From contig NC_018017.1 of assembly GCF_000243155.2 (NCBI RefSeq), positions 1,054,001-1,118,000 on the forward strand: DNA of 64,000 nucleotides, given 5' to 3'. Both the position numbers and the translations under genes were made by a program. The notes beneath the pieces are model-generated. The model had not been told where the DNA came from, searched no databases, and saw only the letters and a list, made by a program, of their open reading frames with translations. Below, in pieces: positions 23,819 to 33,228 of this stretch. Source of the stretch: Desulfitobacterium dehalogenans ATCC 51507 (GTDB lineage: Bacteria; Bacillota; Desulfitobacteriia; Desulfitobacteriales; Desulfitobacteriaceae). Position 1 is the stretch's first letter. Each line of letters opens with the position of its first letter.

Positions 23819-26034
23819 AAAAAGGAAAAGAGACGGTTAAGCCTGTCGCTACTCTGGCCGGAAAAATCATATCTGTGCGGTTTCATAATCCTCAAAACGG
23901 TTACTCCGTAATCTCTATAGAGCCTAAAGACATGGTGGAAACGGGTATGGTCTCCTGCAGTGCCGTCGGCAATCTGGCGGCGGTCAGGGTAGGGGATGAA
24001 TACGAATTCGCCGGCGAGTGGAAAGAGCATCCGCAGTACGGGCGGCAGTTCGCATTCTGTAAGGCCGATGTGGTTCTGCCCAAGGAAAAGACCGGGGCAG
24101 CCACCTATCTGGCCACCCTGGCTTATGGGGTAGGGTTTGCAAAGGCGAAACGGATTGTCGATAGGCTAGGGGACGATGCCCTTAACCGAATCATTGAGGC
24201 CCCGGCTTTACTGGATCAGTTCCACTTTCTTTCTCCCCAGCAGCGGGAAGAGATTCAGGAAGGATTGCTTAAAAACACCAGGCTTGCGGAGCTGGCAGCC
24301 CTCATATGCAAAGAAGGTGTCGGCATTGGCACGGCAACAAGAATTTTCAACACCTACGGCCAGGCCAGTGTGTCTATCGTTAAAGAAAATCCCTATGTGT
24401 TGGCTGATGAGGTGTACGGCATCGGCTTCAAGGTAGCCGACAGGATCGGGATGGGGTTGAGCATCGCTCCGGATTCGCCATATCGGGTAGAATCGGCCTA
24501 TATGTACGCTCTCCGGGAAGCCGGCAATGATGGCCATGTCTATCTGACCCCAAAGGATACCATCGTTGCCCTGGATGGGTTGCTGGGTAAACAGTCCATG
24601 GTGGGAGTGAGCAACATCAAAGATGCTTACGCTGAGCTTGAGCAGCGGGGGCTGGTTTGCCGGGAAGGAGACGCTATTTATGTAGCCTCCATGTTGGCCG
24701 AGGAAAAGCAGCTGGCCCGAGATATTGTCCGGCTGGCTCAGATGGACGGGAAATATTTGTCCACGGATACCGAGCAAAAGCTGGAGGAAGTCACTGAAGC
24801 CATGCAGGCAGAATTCGGCGTTATCTATGCCCCGGAGCAGAAAGAGGCCATCAAGAAGAGCTTTTATAAATCATTGTCAGTAGTGACAGGTGGCCCGGGA
24901 ACCGGGAAGACGACTGTCATTAAAGGCATCATTGAGGCTTATCGGAAAATAGCCAGAAGCAACCTGATTATGCTAGCGGCACCGACGGGCCGGGCGGCGA
25001 AGAGGATGACGGAGGCCACCGGATGCGATGCCTCTACCATCCACCGACTGCTCAAATTCAACCCTATGATCAATGGGTTTGAGCACGATGCGGATAACCA
25101 ACTTCCTGCCGGTCTGTTGATTGTGGATGAATACTCCATGAGTGACTTACACCTAGCTAAGTGCCTCTTTGAGGCAGTACCAAGTGACATGTTGATGGTC
25201 ATCGTTGGTGACGTGGATCAGCTCCCCAGCGTCGGGCCGGGAAAAGTACTGGAGGACATTATTGAATCCCGTCAGGTCATCACAACCCGGCTAAAGTTCA
25301 ACTACCGGCAAGCCTCCGGTAGCCGCATTGCCCTTGAGGCATCCCGGGTGGTTGAGTTCGGAGAATGCCGCCTTTACCAGGATGAAAAGGATTGGAAGAC
25401 TATCCTTGAAGATGAGCCGGAAAAGGCTGTCACAAGAATCAAGGCCGAAGTAAGGGCGGCTCTGGCCCAGGGGTTGGGGATCATGGATTTTCAAGTGCTG
25501 GCCCCCATGAAAAAGGGGCTTGTTGGGGTAGATAACCTGAATGAAGTGATTCGGGAAATTGTGAATCCACCCGACGTATTGAAGCCGGAAAAGAAGACTG
25601 GTAAAGATAAATTCTTCCGTCTTGGTGACAAGATCATGGTGATCCGCAATAACTACAAGCTGGGAGTGTTTAACGGAGATATCGGGGTGATTCAGGGAAT
25701 TGATTCCAGTAGTATTGCTGTCGACTTTGAAGGGGAAATGGTTACGTTTAGCGAGGACAACATCAACGACCTAACCCTGGCCTATGCAAGCACAATCCAC
25801 AAAAGCCAGGGGTCAGAGTTCCCTCTCGTGATCATGATTATTATGCGGAGTCACTACATCATGCTGCAGAAAAATCTATTTTACACTGGCTTTACCCGGG
25901 CTAAGCAGCGCTTGGTGCTGGTGTGCCAGGAGAGTGCCGTGAAGCGGTGCCTGGACAATGCCGAGAAAAAAGAACGGCACACGCTCTTACGGGATAGGAT
26001 CATAGCCTATGCAGGCGCCAGCCAATCAGCTTAA
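23791..26034 (+). CDS. RecD2-like ATP-dependent DNA helicase
   Basis: The 747-residue superfamily 1B helicase has an OB-like N-terminus, tandem helix-hairpin-helix motifs (about 100-230), Walker A GGPGTGKTT near residue 367, APTGRAAKRM, the LLIVDEYSMSD motif II, GDVDQLPSVGPG, and the C-terminal ASTIHKSQGSEFP motif. These mark stand-alone RecD2 (no RecB or RecC). ATG 23791 is used here; ATG 23815 is a shorter alternative. It probably unwinds DNA during phage replication or recombination. Confidence 0.92.
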   Translation: MATATAARMKKGKETVKPVATLAGKIISVRFHNPQNGYSVISIEPKDMVETGMVSCSAVGNLAAVRVGDEYEFAGEWKEHPQYGRQFAFCKADVVLPKEKTGAATYLATLAYGVGFAKAKRIVDRLGDDALNRIIEAPALLDQFHFLSPQQREEIQEGLLKNTRLAELAALICKEGVGIGTATRIFNTYGQASVSIVKENPYVLADEVYGIGFKVADRIGMGLSIAPDSPYRVESAYMYALREAGNDGHVYLTPKDTIVALDGLLGKQSMVGVSNIKDAYAELEQRGLVCREGDAIYVASMLAEEKQLARDIVRLAQMDGKYLSTDTEQKLEEVTEAMQAEFGVIYAPEQKEAIKKSFYKSLSVVTGGPGTGKTTVIKGIIEAYRKIARSNLIMLAAPTGRAAKRMTEATGCDASTIHRLLKFNPMINGFEHDADNQLPAGLLIVDEYSMSDLHLAKCLFEAVPSDMLMVIVGDVDQLPSVGPGKVLEDIIESRQVITTRLKFNYRQASGSRIALEASRVVEFGECRLYQDEKDWKTILEDEPEKAVTRIKAEVRAALAQGLGIMDFQVLAPMKKGLVGVDNLNEVIREIVNPPDVLKPEKKTGKDKFFRLGDKIMVIRNNYKLGVFNGDIGVIQGIDSSSIAVDFEGEMVTFSEDNINDLTLAYASTIHKSQGSEFPLVIMIIMRSHYIMLQKNLFYTGFTRAKQRLVLVCQESAVKRCLDNAEKKERHTLLRDRIIAYAGASQSA

Positions 26035-26100
26035 TTTCGATATAGCAGGGCCGGTTTACCTCCTCTCCGGCCCTGCCCCCACAAACAAGGCGGTGATAGC

Positions 26101-29079
26101 TTGAGCTTAGAAAACATCATTAGTCGGCTGGATAATGCAGCATTTTTTAAGGAACACGGCTTTGTAGCCAAAAAGAATACCGGTCGTAGAGCCGAAGGAA
26201 TCTGTCCTTTTTGTGGCGAGGCTAAGTTTAACTTGAACTTAGAAAAAGGACTGTGGCAATGTTTCGGATGTCATAAAAGCGGAAACCAAATCACCTTTTA
26301 TGCGCAAAAAAACAATGTAAGCAATAGAGAAGCCGTTAAGGCCATTAAACGCTATCTGGGCGTGGAGGATGACCTTCCACCCAGGAAAAAGCGTAGAAGT
26401 GGCGTGTCCGGCGCTCAATCCGGTCAGAGTGAAGAGGCTGCCGGGCAGGGAATTAGCCCAGCTGGCAGCACAGAGGATGGACGTCCAGACATAGACGGAC
26501 CATCAGAGATAAATGAGCAATATCCACATAAGGAAGCGGCTCCCGATGAGGTTGAGCAGAAACACCCTTATGAACGGCTCATTGAGCTGGCCTCTCTCAC
26601 CCCTGCGGACAGAGAGAGTCTTAAGAAGAAGCGTGGATTCACGGATGAAATGATTGAGGAGTTTAAGTTCCGAAGTGGCGGTGGTTATCTCAGGGAGATT
26701 GTCGGGAAGCTCCAGGGGGAGTATTCAGGGGACAGGCTCCTTGAAGTGGGTATACTTCGCAACGTGAACGGAACATTGCTTCCGGAGAAGCAACTTCTTG
26801 AGGACAGGATTCTGATTCCTTATCTTGATGAAGAGGGTCATGTGTATCACCTCAGGCCACATAAGCTAGGGTTTTCTAATATCCCAGCTCAGCCCTACAG
26901 CAGGTACCTATTGAGACACCATCCCAAAAAGATTGTCCTTACCGAGGGCGAATTTAAGGCGGCTGCACTTACGGCCTGGGAGATCGCGGGCATTGGTGGT
27001 CCGGGAACGAGCTCCTTCGGTGACAAGAATTTAGACCGCTTGGTTTTTCTCCTGCAGGAGTTTGATGTTAAGGAAGTTTGCGTTATCTATGACTCCGAAG
27101 AGAAAGGGGACCCATCACTTCCTAATTTCAAAGAGCAGCTAAATAAGCGCTATGACACGCAATACTGGTCCTACATCATGGCCTATAAGCTTCATCAAGC
27201 CGGGTTTAAAACCACTGTGGGCTGGTTGCCAGCTGAGTGGCGCATAGACGGAAAGATTGATTTCGACGGAGCTTTAGCCCAGGGCCGGACGGCTGCGGAA
27301 ATCAGGAAAGTCATTAAGGAGGCGAAGGGATATAAGGAGTTCCTTGCCACCATGGACGAAGACGGCCAGCGTGTTATCAAAAGGAAGATTGCTAAACACT
27401 TTTCCAAGAAAAATGTAAAAAGGGAGTTCAACAAATATATGGTCACCGTTCCAGGGGTCAATGGGCAAGAGTATGACAAGGAAATTAGCAACTTTGTTAT
27501 CAATATCAAGTCGAACTTCTTTACCCAGGATAGTGTGATCCGGAATGTTCAGTTAGTGAATACCTATGGTGAAGTGTCGGATGTCTTTCCGATTGAATCC
27601 AGTGCCATGGCTGCAGCAGACGCTTTTAAGAAATTCGTGTTAAGTAAGGGAAATTATATCTTCAAGGGCAACGGTACGGACCTCACTAACATCTGGGAGT
27701 ATGAGTTTCTCAATAATGATGGTGAGCTGATCTATATGCCGGAGCAAATTGGTTGGATTGATGCCCATAAGGTATGGCTCTTTGGCAACATGGCCATCAA
27801 GGATGGGAAGATTTATCGACCGGACAATGACGGAATCATTTGGGTAGAGGGTAAAGGTTTTAAGCCCCAGAGCTTTAGCGTTGCGTCTGATTCCCGCGTG
27901 TCTGAAAATGCAATCCCTCATCTTTGCGAAAAGGAAATCAATATTTGTGATGTGGCTGAGCGCATGAAACACTCTGTCGGCGGGTACGAGGCGTACATTG
28001 CAATAGGCTGGGTGATAGCCACGATATTTAGCCGGGACATTTTTGCTAAGTATAAGTGTATGCCGATACTCTTCCCTCACGGTAAGAGGGAGTCAGGGAA
28101 GACGACATTTATGCGCTGGATAATGGGCTTCTTTGGTATCGAGACCGAAGGAATCAGCGTCGGGAAAACAACGACTGCCAACTTCATTGCACGTGCTCTG
28201 TCCTATTGGAGCAGCTTAGGAGTTTGGTTTGATGAGTACCGTAATGAGTCAGGCGTTATAGAAAAGGATGGGTTGTTCCGTTCAGCATACAACCGGCAAG
28301 TGTCCGGAAAAGGGACAGCCACAGCGTTTCAAAGCAAGGGATTTTCTGTCCACTCCGTAATCTCCATATCCGGGGAAGAGCTACCCAAAGACAATGGCCT
28401 GTTTACACGATGCATTCCCCTGCAGATTAGTTCCTATAAGCGACAACGGGAGTTCTATGAATCGATTAACCGATCAAGTGAATATTTCAGTTACCTTACA
28501 TTTAGCCTCATCAGAGATTATGACTTATACAAGGATAGAATCATGGCCAACATTGCTGATTTAAAGAGCACCCTGGTTTCCAGGGGAATTACCGACAGGA
28601 CTGCCGAGAACTGGGCCATTTGCGCAGCTGCTTTTGATTCAGTGGTCATGGAGGATGCGGGGTTTATTAAGTGGGTTGAGCAGAGCTGTCAGGAAATAAA
28701 ACGTACCGGTGAAGAAGACCATATGCTCAATCAGTTTTGGTTGGATACCAATACCATGATTAGTTCCCATGAGGTAGGGCTAAAGCATATGAAAGTGGAG
28801 GACAACAAGCTTTATGTATGGCTGCAGGGGGTTTACAGCGAATGGAGTGTCTACTATCGCAAGCGGACAGGCCGAGAGCCTTTTGACTTGCAGTCGATCA
28901 TGAAGTACCTCCGAGAAGAACCCTACTGCTTGGATAGCTCTTACCGATGCTTTATCGGCAAAGTCCGAAGACGAGCTGCTGTTATTGACTTGTCTCAGGC
29001 CAATGAAATTATTCAGGAAATCGCGGACTCGTTAGATGAACTGGGGCACAACCATGACTCAGGGGATGAAGAATATTAA
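26101..29079 (+). CDS. Phage primase-helicase (CHC2 zinc finger, TOPRIM, AAA helicase)
   Basis: The 992-residue protein starts at TTG 26101. It begins with a CHC2-type zinc finger (CPFCGEAKF, CFGCHKSGNQITFYA, about 35-65). A TOPRIM-like segment follows (KKIVLTEGEFKAAALTAW near 280, VCVIYDSEEKGD near 330). The C-terminal half is a P-loop helicase with Walker A HGKRESGKTT near 660, GVWFDEYRNE and ISISGEELP. It primes and unwinds at the phage origin. The iteron-like array lies immediately after its stop, the usual position of a phage origin. Confidence 0.9.
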   Translation: MSLENIISRLDNAAFFKEHGFVAKKNTGRRAEGICPFCGEAKFNLNLEKGLWQCFGCHKSGNQITFYAQKNNVSNREAVKAIKRYLGVEDDLPPRKKRRSGVSGAQSGQSEEAAGQGISPAGSTEDGRPDIDGPSEINEQYPHKEAAPDEVEQKHPYERLIELASLTPADRESLKKKRGFTDEMIEEFKFRSGGGYLREIVGKLQGEYSGDRLLEVGILRNVNGTLLPEKQLLEDRILIPYLDEEGHVYHLRPHKLGFSNIPAQPYSRYLLRHHPKKIVLTEGEFKAAALTAWEIAGIGGPGTSSFGDKNLDRLVFLLQEFDVKEVCVIYDSEEKGDPSLPNFKEQLNKRYDTQYWSYIMAYKLHQAGFKTTVGWLPAEWRIDGKIDFDGALAQGRTAAEIRKVIKEAKGYKEFLATMDEDGQRVIKRKIAKHFSKKNVKREFNKYMVTVPGVNGQEYDKEISNFVINIKSNFFTQDSVIRNVQLVNTYGEVSDVFPIESSAMAAADAFKKFVLSKGNYIFKGNGTDLTNIWEYEFLNNDGELIYMPEQIGWIDAHKVWLFGNMAIKDGKIYRPDNDGIIWVEGKGFKPQSFSVASDSRVSENAIPHLCEKEINICDVAERMKHSVGGYEAYIAIGWVIATIFSRDIFAKYKCMPILFPHGKRESGKTTFMRWIMGFFGIETEGISVGKTTTANFIARALSYWSSLGVWFDEYRNESGVIEKDGLFRSAYNRQVSGKGTATAFQSKGFSVHSVISISGEELPKDNGLFTRCIPLQISSYKRQREFYESINRSSEYFSYLTFSLIRDYDLYKDRIMANIADLKSTLVSRGITDRTAENWAICAAAFDSVVMEDAGFIKWVEQSCQEIKRTGEEDHMLNQFWLDTNTMISSHEVGLKHMKVEDNKLYVWLQGVYSEWSVYYRKRTGREPFDLQSIMKYLREEPYCLDSSYRCFIGKVRRRAAVIDLSQANEIIQEIADSLDELGHNHDSGDEEY

Positions 29080-29081
29080 GC

Positions 29082-29390
29082 TTGGGTCAGTCCAAAAAAG
29101 AGTATAGAGTTGTGAAAGGTGTTGCAATGTGGACAGGGTGGACAGGGGGTGGACAGCAGGAAAAAATTAGGTGTCCACTACTCAAACCCTGTGATACCAA
29201 GGATTTCAGGGCAGAGGTGGACAGGTGGACAGCTAAAACCCAACTCTCAGCAAATTTGGCCTTGAGTACCGTGACAAAGTTTATGGGTGTGGAAAAATTG
29301 ATATTACTAAAAATCGCCAAACTGCTGTCCACCTGTCCACTACCATCGCCGAAGCGTTACGCCGCAAGGGTTTGTGAGGTGGACACCTAA
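29082..29390 (+). CDS. Doubtful reading frame over the iteron array
   Basis: A 102-codon frame from TTG 29082 runs through the TGGACA array, so its protein contains a DNA-driven WTGWTGG stretch. No family is recognised and the composition looks non-coding after residue 15. It has no good ribosome binding site. It may be a real small gene, but the repeats explain the sequence better. Confidence 0.25.
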   Translation: MGQSKKEYRVVKGVAMWTGWTGGGQQEKIRCPLLKPCDTKDFRAEVDRWTAKTQLSANLALSTVTKFMGVEKLILLKIAKLLSTCPLPSPKRYAARVCEVDT

Positions 29391-29428
29391 AAATTACCAC
29401 CTGTCCACCTGCTGTCCACCCTGTCCAC
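29129..29428. repeat. Iteron-like TGGACA array, candidate replication origin
   Basis: Twelve copies of TGGACA occur in 300 bases: six direct (29130, 29139, 29150, 29218, 29226, 29380) and six inverted as TGTCCA (29172, 29326, 29334, 29402, 29413, 29422). They form nested perfect 17-base inverted repeats: 29129-29145 with 29412-29428, and 29217-29233 with 29324-29340. The array follows the primase-helicase gene. Such dense, symmetric hexamer clusters suit an initiator-binding origin. Confidence 0.65.
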
Positions 29429-29448
29429 CTAGAAAGGGGAAGTGCTGT

Positions 29449-29946
29449 GTGAGTAAATATATGGAAATGATTGAATCCGAAGGACAGTCATCCAAGATAG
29501 CTTCGATTTCATTCACTTCCCCGGAAGATGACTTTGAAGAGGCAAAAAGGATCTATGGTTCCATAGACCCTAGAAAAGATATGTCCGTCGATCACCAGTA
29601 CTGGGAAGATATCCTATGGAATGCCTGGCATTTCACGAAGCCGCTTTATTATATCTTGCATGGAATAAGGTGCGGCGGCGGTGGATTGACGTTAACCAAA
29701 AATAGCTTCCGGCTACTACCGGGGGAATGGGCAGAGCAAGAATGGGATGAGATTAAGCAAAAGTATCTTGACCCGATGAGGGATAAGCTTGTATCGATTT
29801 TGAAGTTGACCCGTGCCGGCAAGGTCACGGAAGAACAGCTGCCCGATGGGTTGTTTGAACAGGTAAGGCAGGGGACGGAGCAAGATAATAGGACGGGCGC
29901 GATGCCGGCGCCAATAAAAGAAGAACAAGGGAGGCTGTTTAGGTGA
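29449..29946 (+). CDS. Hypothetical phage protein
   Basis: The protein has 165 residues from GTG 29449, eight bases after AAGGGGA. It contains SVDHQYWEDILWNAWHFTKPLYYILHGIRCGGGGLTLT (about 55-90) and a helical C-terminal half with a charged tail. No family recognised. It lies directly after the array and before the Myb-like gene, in the replication module. Confidence 0.6.
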   Translation: MSKYMEMIESEGQSSKIASISFTSPEDDFEEAKRIYGSIDPRKDMSVDHQYWEDILWNAWHFTKPLYYILHGIRCGGGGLTLTKNSFRLLPGEWAEQEWDEIKQKYLDPMRDKLVSILKLTRAGKVTEEQLPDGLFEQVRQGTEQDNRTGAMPAPIKEEQGRLFR

Positions 29947-29949
29947 GCT

Positions 29950-31119
29950 ATGGGAAAGCAGAGAAATTGGACCAAGGAAGAACTGGATTACCTTCAGGAT
30001 AACTGGGGAGCTGTATCTGTTGAAACAATCGCTGCCCGCTTAAACAGGAGCATTGAGGCCATAAAAATCAAGAAAGATAGATTGGGCTTGGGCGCGTTTC
30101 TGGATAGCGGCGAATACGTGACATTTAATCAGCTGCTAAAGGCACTTGGGATTACTGGTGGATCTGGATACCTTATGACATCCTGGGTTAAAAACAGGGG
30201 CTTTCCTATCAAATATAAAAAAGTCCTTAAAAACAAGTTTAAAGTAGTCTATCTTAAAGACTTTTGGAAATGGGCCGAAAAGAACCGATCTATGATCAAT
30301 TGGTCAAAAGTTGAAATCGGCATTTTAGGTGAAGAGCCTCCGTGGGTACTGACACAGCGGAGAACAGATTTTCAGTCCTGTGTCAAAATAAAAACTACGC
30401 CCTGGACCAAGGGTGAGGATAAGCATCTCCATGACCTCCTGAAGCAATTTAAGTATAACTACAAAGAATTATCCACAAAGCTTCAGCGTTCTGAAGGAGC
30501 TATCCAACGCCGAATCAATGATCTTGCTCTAAAAGAACGGCCTATAAAGGCTGACAATCAGATCAAATGGACTGAAGATGAGTACATCCAGCTGGGTGAA
30601 ATGATCAAGCAAAGATTGAGCTATGAGGATATGTCTGATCGACTTGGAAAATCAGCAAAGGCCATCAGGGGCAAGGTTTACACCATGTATCTTTCCGAAA
30701 ATCTGGATAAGGTGGCTTCAATCATCGGCAAAGGAAAATGGGGGGATAACAGGCCGGACAGGAAGATCACCCTTCATAATTGCCTGACTTCAGAGGAAAG
30801 AGCGCAGGTTAAGTCCGGATTGACTAAAATTGCAGTCATTCTTAGGGAGCAGATCTGCAAACATTACGAGGGCAGTGAGTACTGGCAGAGGGGACTTTGC
30901 GAAAACTGGGATGATCGCTGTTTGGCTGGAAAGTCTACATGTGATTTTTGCGAAAGCTTTATCAGAATAAAACCCCAATATTGCCGGCGTTGTGGGGCTG
31001 AGTTTTATAAGCGAAATAAGCAGGATATATGTGACCTATGCAAGGTCGCTAGGAAAAAGCAACATCAGCGGAAATGGATGGCGCTGTATGGAGAAAAGAG
31101 AAAGAAAGAAGTGATTTAG
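29950..31119 (+). CDS. Myb/SANT-like DNA-binding protein with C-terminal zinc ribbon
   Basis: The 389-residue protein has three SANT/Myb-like helical repeats: residues 6-42 (NWTKEELDYLQDNWGAVSVE), about 150-192 (PWTKGEDKHLHDLLKQF) and about 208-248 (KWTEDEYIQLGEMIKQR). The C-terminus carries a zinc ribbon (YCRRCGAEFYKRNKQDICDLCK). It probably binds DNA or organises the origin. ATG 29950 follows the previous stop by three bases. Confidence 0.75.
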   Translation: MGKQRNWTKEELDYLQDNWGAVSVETIAARLNRSIEAIKIKKDRLGLGAFLDSGEYVTFNQLLKALGITGGSGYLMTSWVKNRGFPIKYKKVLKNKFKVVYLKDFWKWAEKNRSMINWSKVEIGILGEEPPWVLTQRRTDFQSCVKIKTTPWTKGEDKHLHDLLKQFKYNYKELSTKLQRSEGAIQRRINDLALKERPIKADNQIKWTEDEYIQLGEMIKQRLSYEDMSDRLGKSAKAIRGKVYTMYLSENLDKVASIIGKGKWGDNRPDRKITLHNCLTSEERAQVKSGLTKIAVILREQICKHYEGSEYWQRGLCENWDDRCLAGKSTCDFCESFIRIKPQYCRRCGAEFYKRNKQDICDLCKVARKKQHQRKWMALYGEKRKKEVI

Positions 31120-31120
31120 G

Positions 31121-31639
31121 GTGAGTTATTATCTTGGGATAGATGCTTCATTGACATCGCCGGGTTTCTGTGTGGCGGGGGGAATTTCGCCATATATCAG
31201 TTCCAGTAATTATAAAAGTAAAAAAACAGGGTTTGAGCGAATAGTTGATATTCATGATGAGGTAGTCAATTATCTTTCTGGTTTCCCAATAAAGATCATT
31301 ATGGAAGAGCTTCCAGCCGGTTCTAAAGGTAGTTATACGATTGAACGAGCAGAGCTGGTTGGGGTAATTAAAAGCACAATTTACAGGATGAATTTATGGG
31401 GTAAGTTTTTTCTCGTTAATCCTTCCACTTTAAAAAAATTTGCTACAGGAAAAGGGAACTGCGATAAACCCGCCATGATTCTCCAAGCGTACAAAGAATT
31501 CGGACTCGAATTTGTCTGCAATGATGAATGTGATGCCTTTTGGTTGGTCCAGGTTGGCCGGGCTTTGGATGACCATTGGGATGGGCTGAACCGGACGAAG
31601 CTCCGGGAGGGTGTGATCGAGAAGTTGAGGGGGGTATGA
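31121..31639 (+). CDS. RuvC-like Holliday junction resolvase (phage type)
   Basis: The 172-residue protein has an RNase H-like fold: first acidic strand LGIDASLTSPGF, then IIMEELPAGSKGS and the C-terminal NDECDAFWLVQVGRAL with paired acidic residues. These correspond to the catalytic D-E-D set of RuvC-type resolvases. In phages these enzymes cut branched DNA before packaging. It starts at GTG 31121 one base after the preceding stop. Confidence 0.75.
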   Translation: MSYYLGIDASLTSPGFCVAGGISPYISSSNYKSKKTGFERIVDIHDEVVNYLSGFPIKIIMEELPAGSKGSYTIERAELVGVIKSTIYRMNLWGKFFLVNPSTLKKFATGKGNCDKPAMILQAYKEFGLEFVCNDECDAFWLVQVGRALDDHWDGLNRTKLREGVIEKLRGV

Positions 31640-31645
31640 GTGGTG

Positions 31646-31930
31646 ATGAATGACGTTTTAAATGTAACTGCAACGCAAATAGATGATATGAAACACTGTA
31701 TCGGATTCGCTATCCAAAGAGTTAAACGAGGAAAATATAAAGCCTATCGAAATCGCTATATAGCTTCCGACGATAATAGAGGCTGGGACGATTTAGTTTC
31801 AAAGGGATTAGCAAGAAAACAGTCTTTTAAGAATGGTAGTGGAGAAAACCCACAGCTTTATTACCTTTCTGAAGAAGGGTTTAGGTTCTTAGGAGGTCTT
31901 CTCGAAGTGAAAATTACAGAGATGGATTAA
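31646..31930 (+). CDS. Small hypothetical protein, winged-helix-like
   Basis: The protein has about 94 residues from ATG 31646, after a G-rich site; GTG 31640 is an alternative. The middle contains WDDLVSKGLARKQSF followed by YYLSEEGFRFLGGLLEV, a pattern seen in small winged-helix phage proteins. Function unknown. Confidence 0.55.
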   Translation: MNDVLNVTATQIDDMKHCIGFAIQRVKRGKYKAYRNRYIASDDNRGWDDLVSKGLARKQSFKNGSGENPQLYYLSEEGFRFLGGLLEVKITEMD

Positions 31931-31946
31931 AGGGAGGTGTAACACC

Positions 31947-32375
31947 TTGATCAAGCTTAATGTCGTACCAAAGGAGAATGAAGATTGGACAGAAACCAGA
32001 GCTAAGGTTTATTTTCTGCAGCAGATTGCGGAAAAGATGGAGTTATTAACGGAAGAGGTTAAGAAAAATAATCAACAGCAAAATCATATTTCTCAAGCAT
32101 TAGAAAGAGAACGTGAATCAGGCATGGTCCTTAATTGTGCCTTGATGTTGATGGTAAACAAGGCCGAAATTATCGAACGATTTGGAGAGCAAGAAGATGT
32201 TCCTTTTTCATCCTTTTATCGTGAAATGGCTTTAAGTCGGCAAGCTGTTATCGACTGGGTAAATAGAAATACACTGGTCAAGGCGATTTGTAAAACTGAT
32301 TATCTTTATGTCTATCCTGTGGGAACCGGGCATCGAGTGAAAGTGATAAACAAGAGAGAGGAGATTGCCCTATGA
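31947..32375 (+). CDS. Hypothetical phage protein
   Basis: The protein has 142 residues from TTG 31947, after GGGAGGTG. The N-terminal half is coiled coil (QQIAEKMELLTEEVKKNNQQQ). The C-terminal half may bind DNA (YREMALSRQAVIDWVNRN). It overlaps the next gene by four bases. No family recognised. Confidence 0.55.
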   Translation: MIKLNVVPKENEDWTETRAKVYFLQQIAEKMELLTEEVKKNNQQQNHISQALERERESGMVLNCALMLMVNKAEIIERFGEQEDVPFSSFYREMALSRQAVIDWVNRNTLVKAICKTDYLYVYPVGTGHRVKVINKREEIAL

Positions 32376-32971
32376 CAACATCTATAGAGAAAAACACTCT
32401 CCAATTCCATAAATTAAACGGCCTTACCCCTACAGTGGAATCTTGCACCATGAAATTGATTGAGGAGCTGGGTGAACTGCTGCAGCTCATCGGCAAAGGC
32501 CAGGGAAGCAGCGGGGAAAAGATGAATCTGCAGCCGGAGCTTGAGGCATGGGAGACCCTGGAGTCCAGGATGATAGACGAGGCCTTTGATGTGGCCCAAA
32601 GTGCAGTGACGATGATTTTTACTCTGTGTGAAAAAATTGGCTATAATCCGTTACTTTGGGAGCAAGCTCATGAGAATAAGCTAAGGGACAAGGGGTATTT
32701 GGCGGCAGGGAAAATGGAGAAAACAGATTTTCCTGCCGAGGGTTTCCTGGTCGGCATGGCCAATAAGTTCATTGTGTTGAAATGCGATGATGTCAAAGAA
32801 TATCTAACCAAAAATGATCAAATGGTGTTAGACTGCATAACTGCAAGACTTGCATTGGGTAGAATTCATGATAAGCGCAAGGTAGACAACAATTACCTCG
32901 TGATCAATACAGATGAACCCTATGCCCCGGAAGTAGTGGCTATCATGAAGCGGCATGGTCATTGGGGGTGA
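32372..32971 (+). CDS. MazG-like nucleotide pyrophosphohydrolase with extra C-terminal domain
   Basis: The 199-residue protein starts at ATG 32372. The first 100 residues contain the metal motif of all-alpha NTP pyrophosphohydrolases: EELGELLQL and DEAFDVAQSAV. Such enzymes clear non-canonical or alarmone nucleotides. The last 75 residues (NKFIVLKCDDVKEYLTKND and TDEPYAPEVVAIMKRHG) are a separate domain not found in MazG; it looks like a fused phage-specific unit. Confidence 0.7.
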   Translation: MTTSIEKNTLQFHKLNGLTPTVESCTMKLIEELGELLQLIGKGQGSSGEKMNLQPELEAWETLESRMIDEAFDVAQSAVTMIFTLCEKIGYNPLLWEQAHENKLRDKGYLAAGKMEKTDFPAEGFLVGMANKFIVLKCDDVKEYLTKNDQMVLDCITARLALGRIHDKRKVDNNYLVINTDEPYAPEVVAIMKRHGHWG

Positions 32972-32985
32972 GGTGATTCAGGCAG

Positions 32986-33228
32986 ATGTGGATAAGCAAT
33001 AAACGAAAAATAAGAACCCTGTGTGAAAAATGCCATGAGCGACATTTTCCCCACTACCTTGAGGTTTATGAGTTTAAGGAAGGACAAGAAATGGCTCCAG
33101 CAGGTTTATGTTCCTGTTGCGGAAAGTTGGAAAGCGTAAAAAAGTATGTTTTCCCGCGGCCTGGTGAAAGGAATGCTGGGAGTGGGCAGGGACTGAGAAG
33201 GAGTGACATCAATGGAAGAAAGAATTGA
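32986..33228 (+). CDS. Small zinc-binding protein
   Basis: The 80-residue protein from ATG 32986 has CEKCHERHFPHY and a second pair CSCC, a likely zinc ribbon. It overlaps the late regulator gene by 17 bases. Function unknown. Confidence 0.55.
   Translation: MWISNKRKIRTLCEKCHERHFPHYLEVYEFKEGQEMAPAGLCSCCGKLESVKKYVFPRPGERNAGSGQGLRRSDINGRKN

Noticed and set aside
29129-29428. CRISPR array
   Set aside because: The repeats are 6-7 bases, occur in both orientations and have irregular spacing; no cas genes besides one Cas2-like fold protein.
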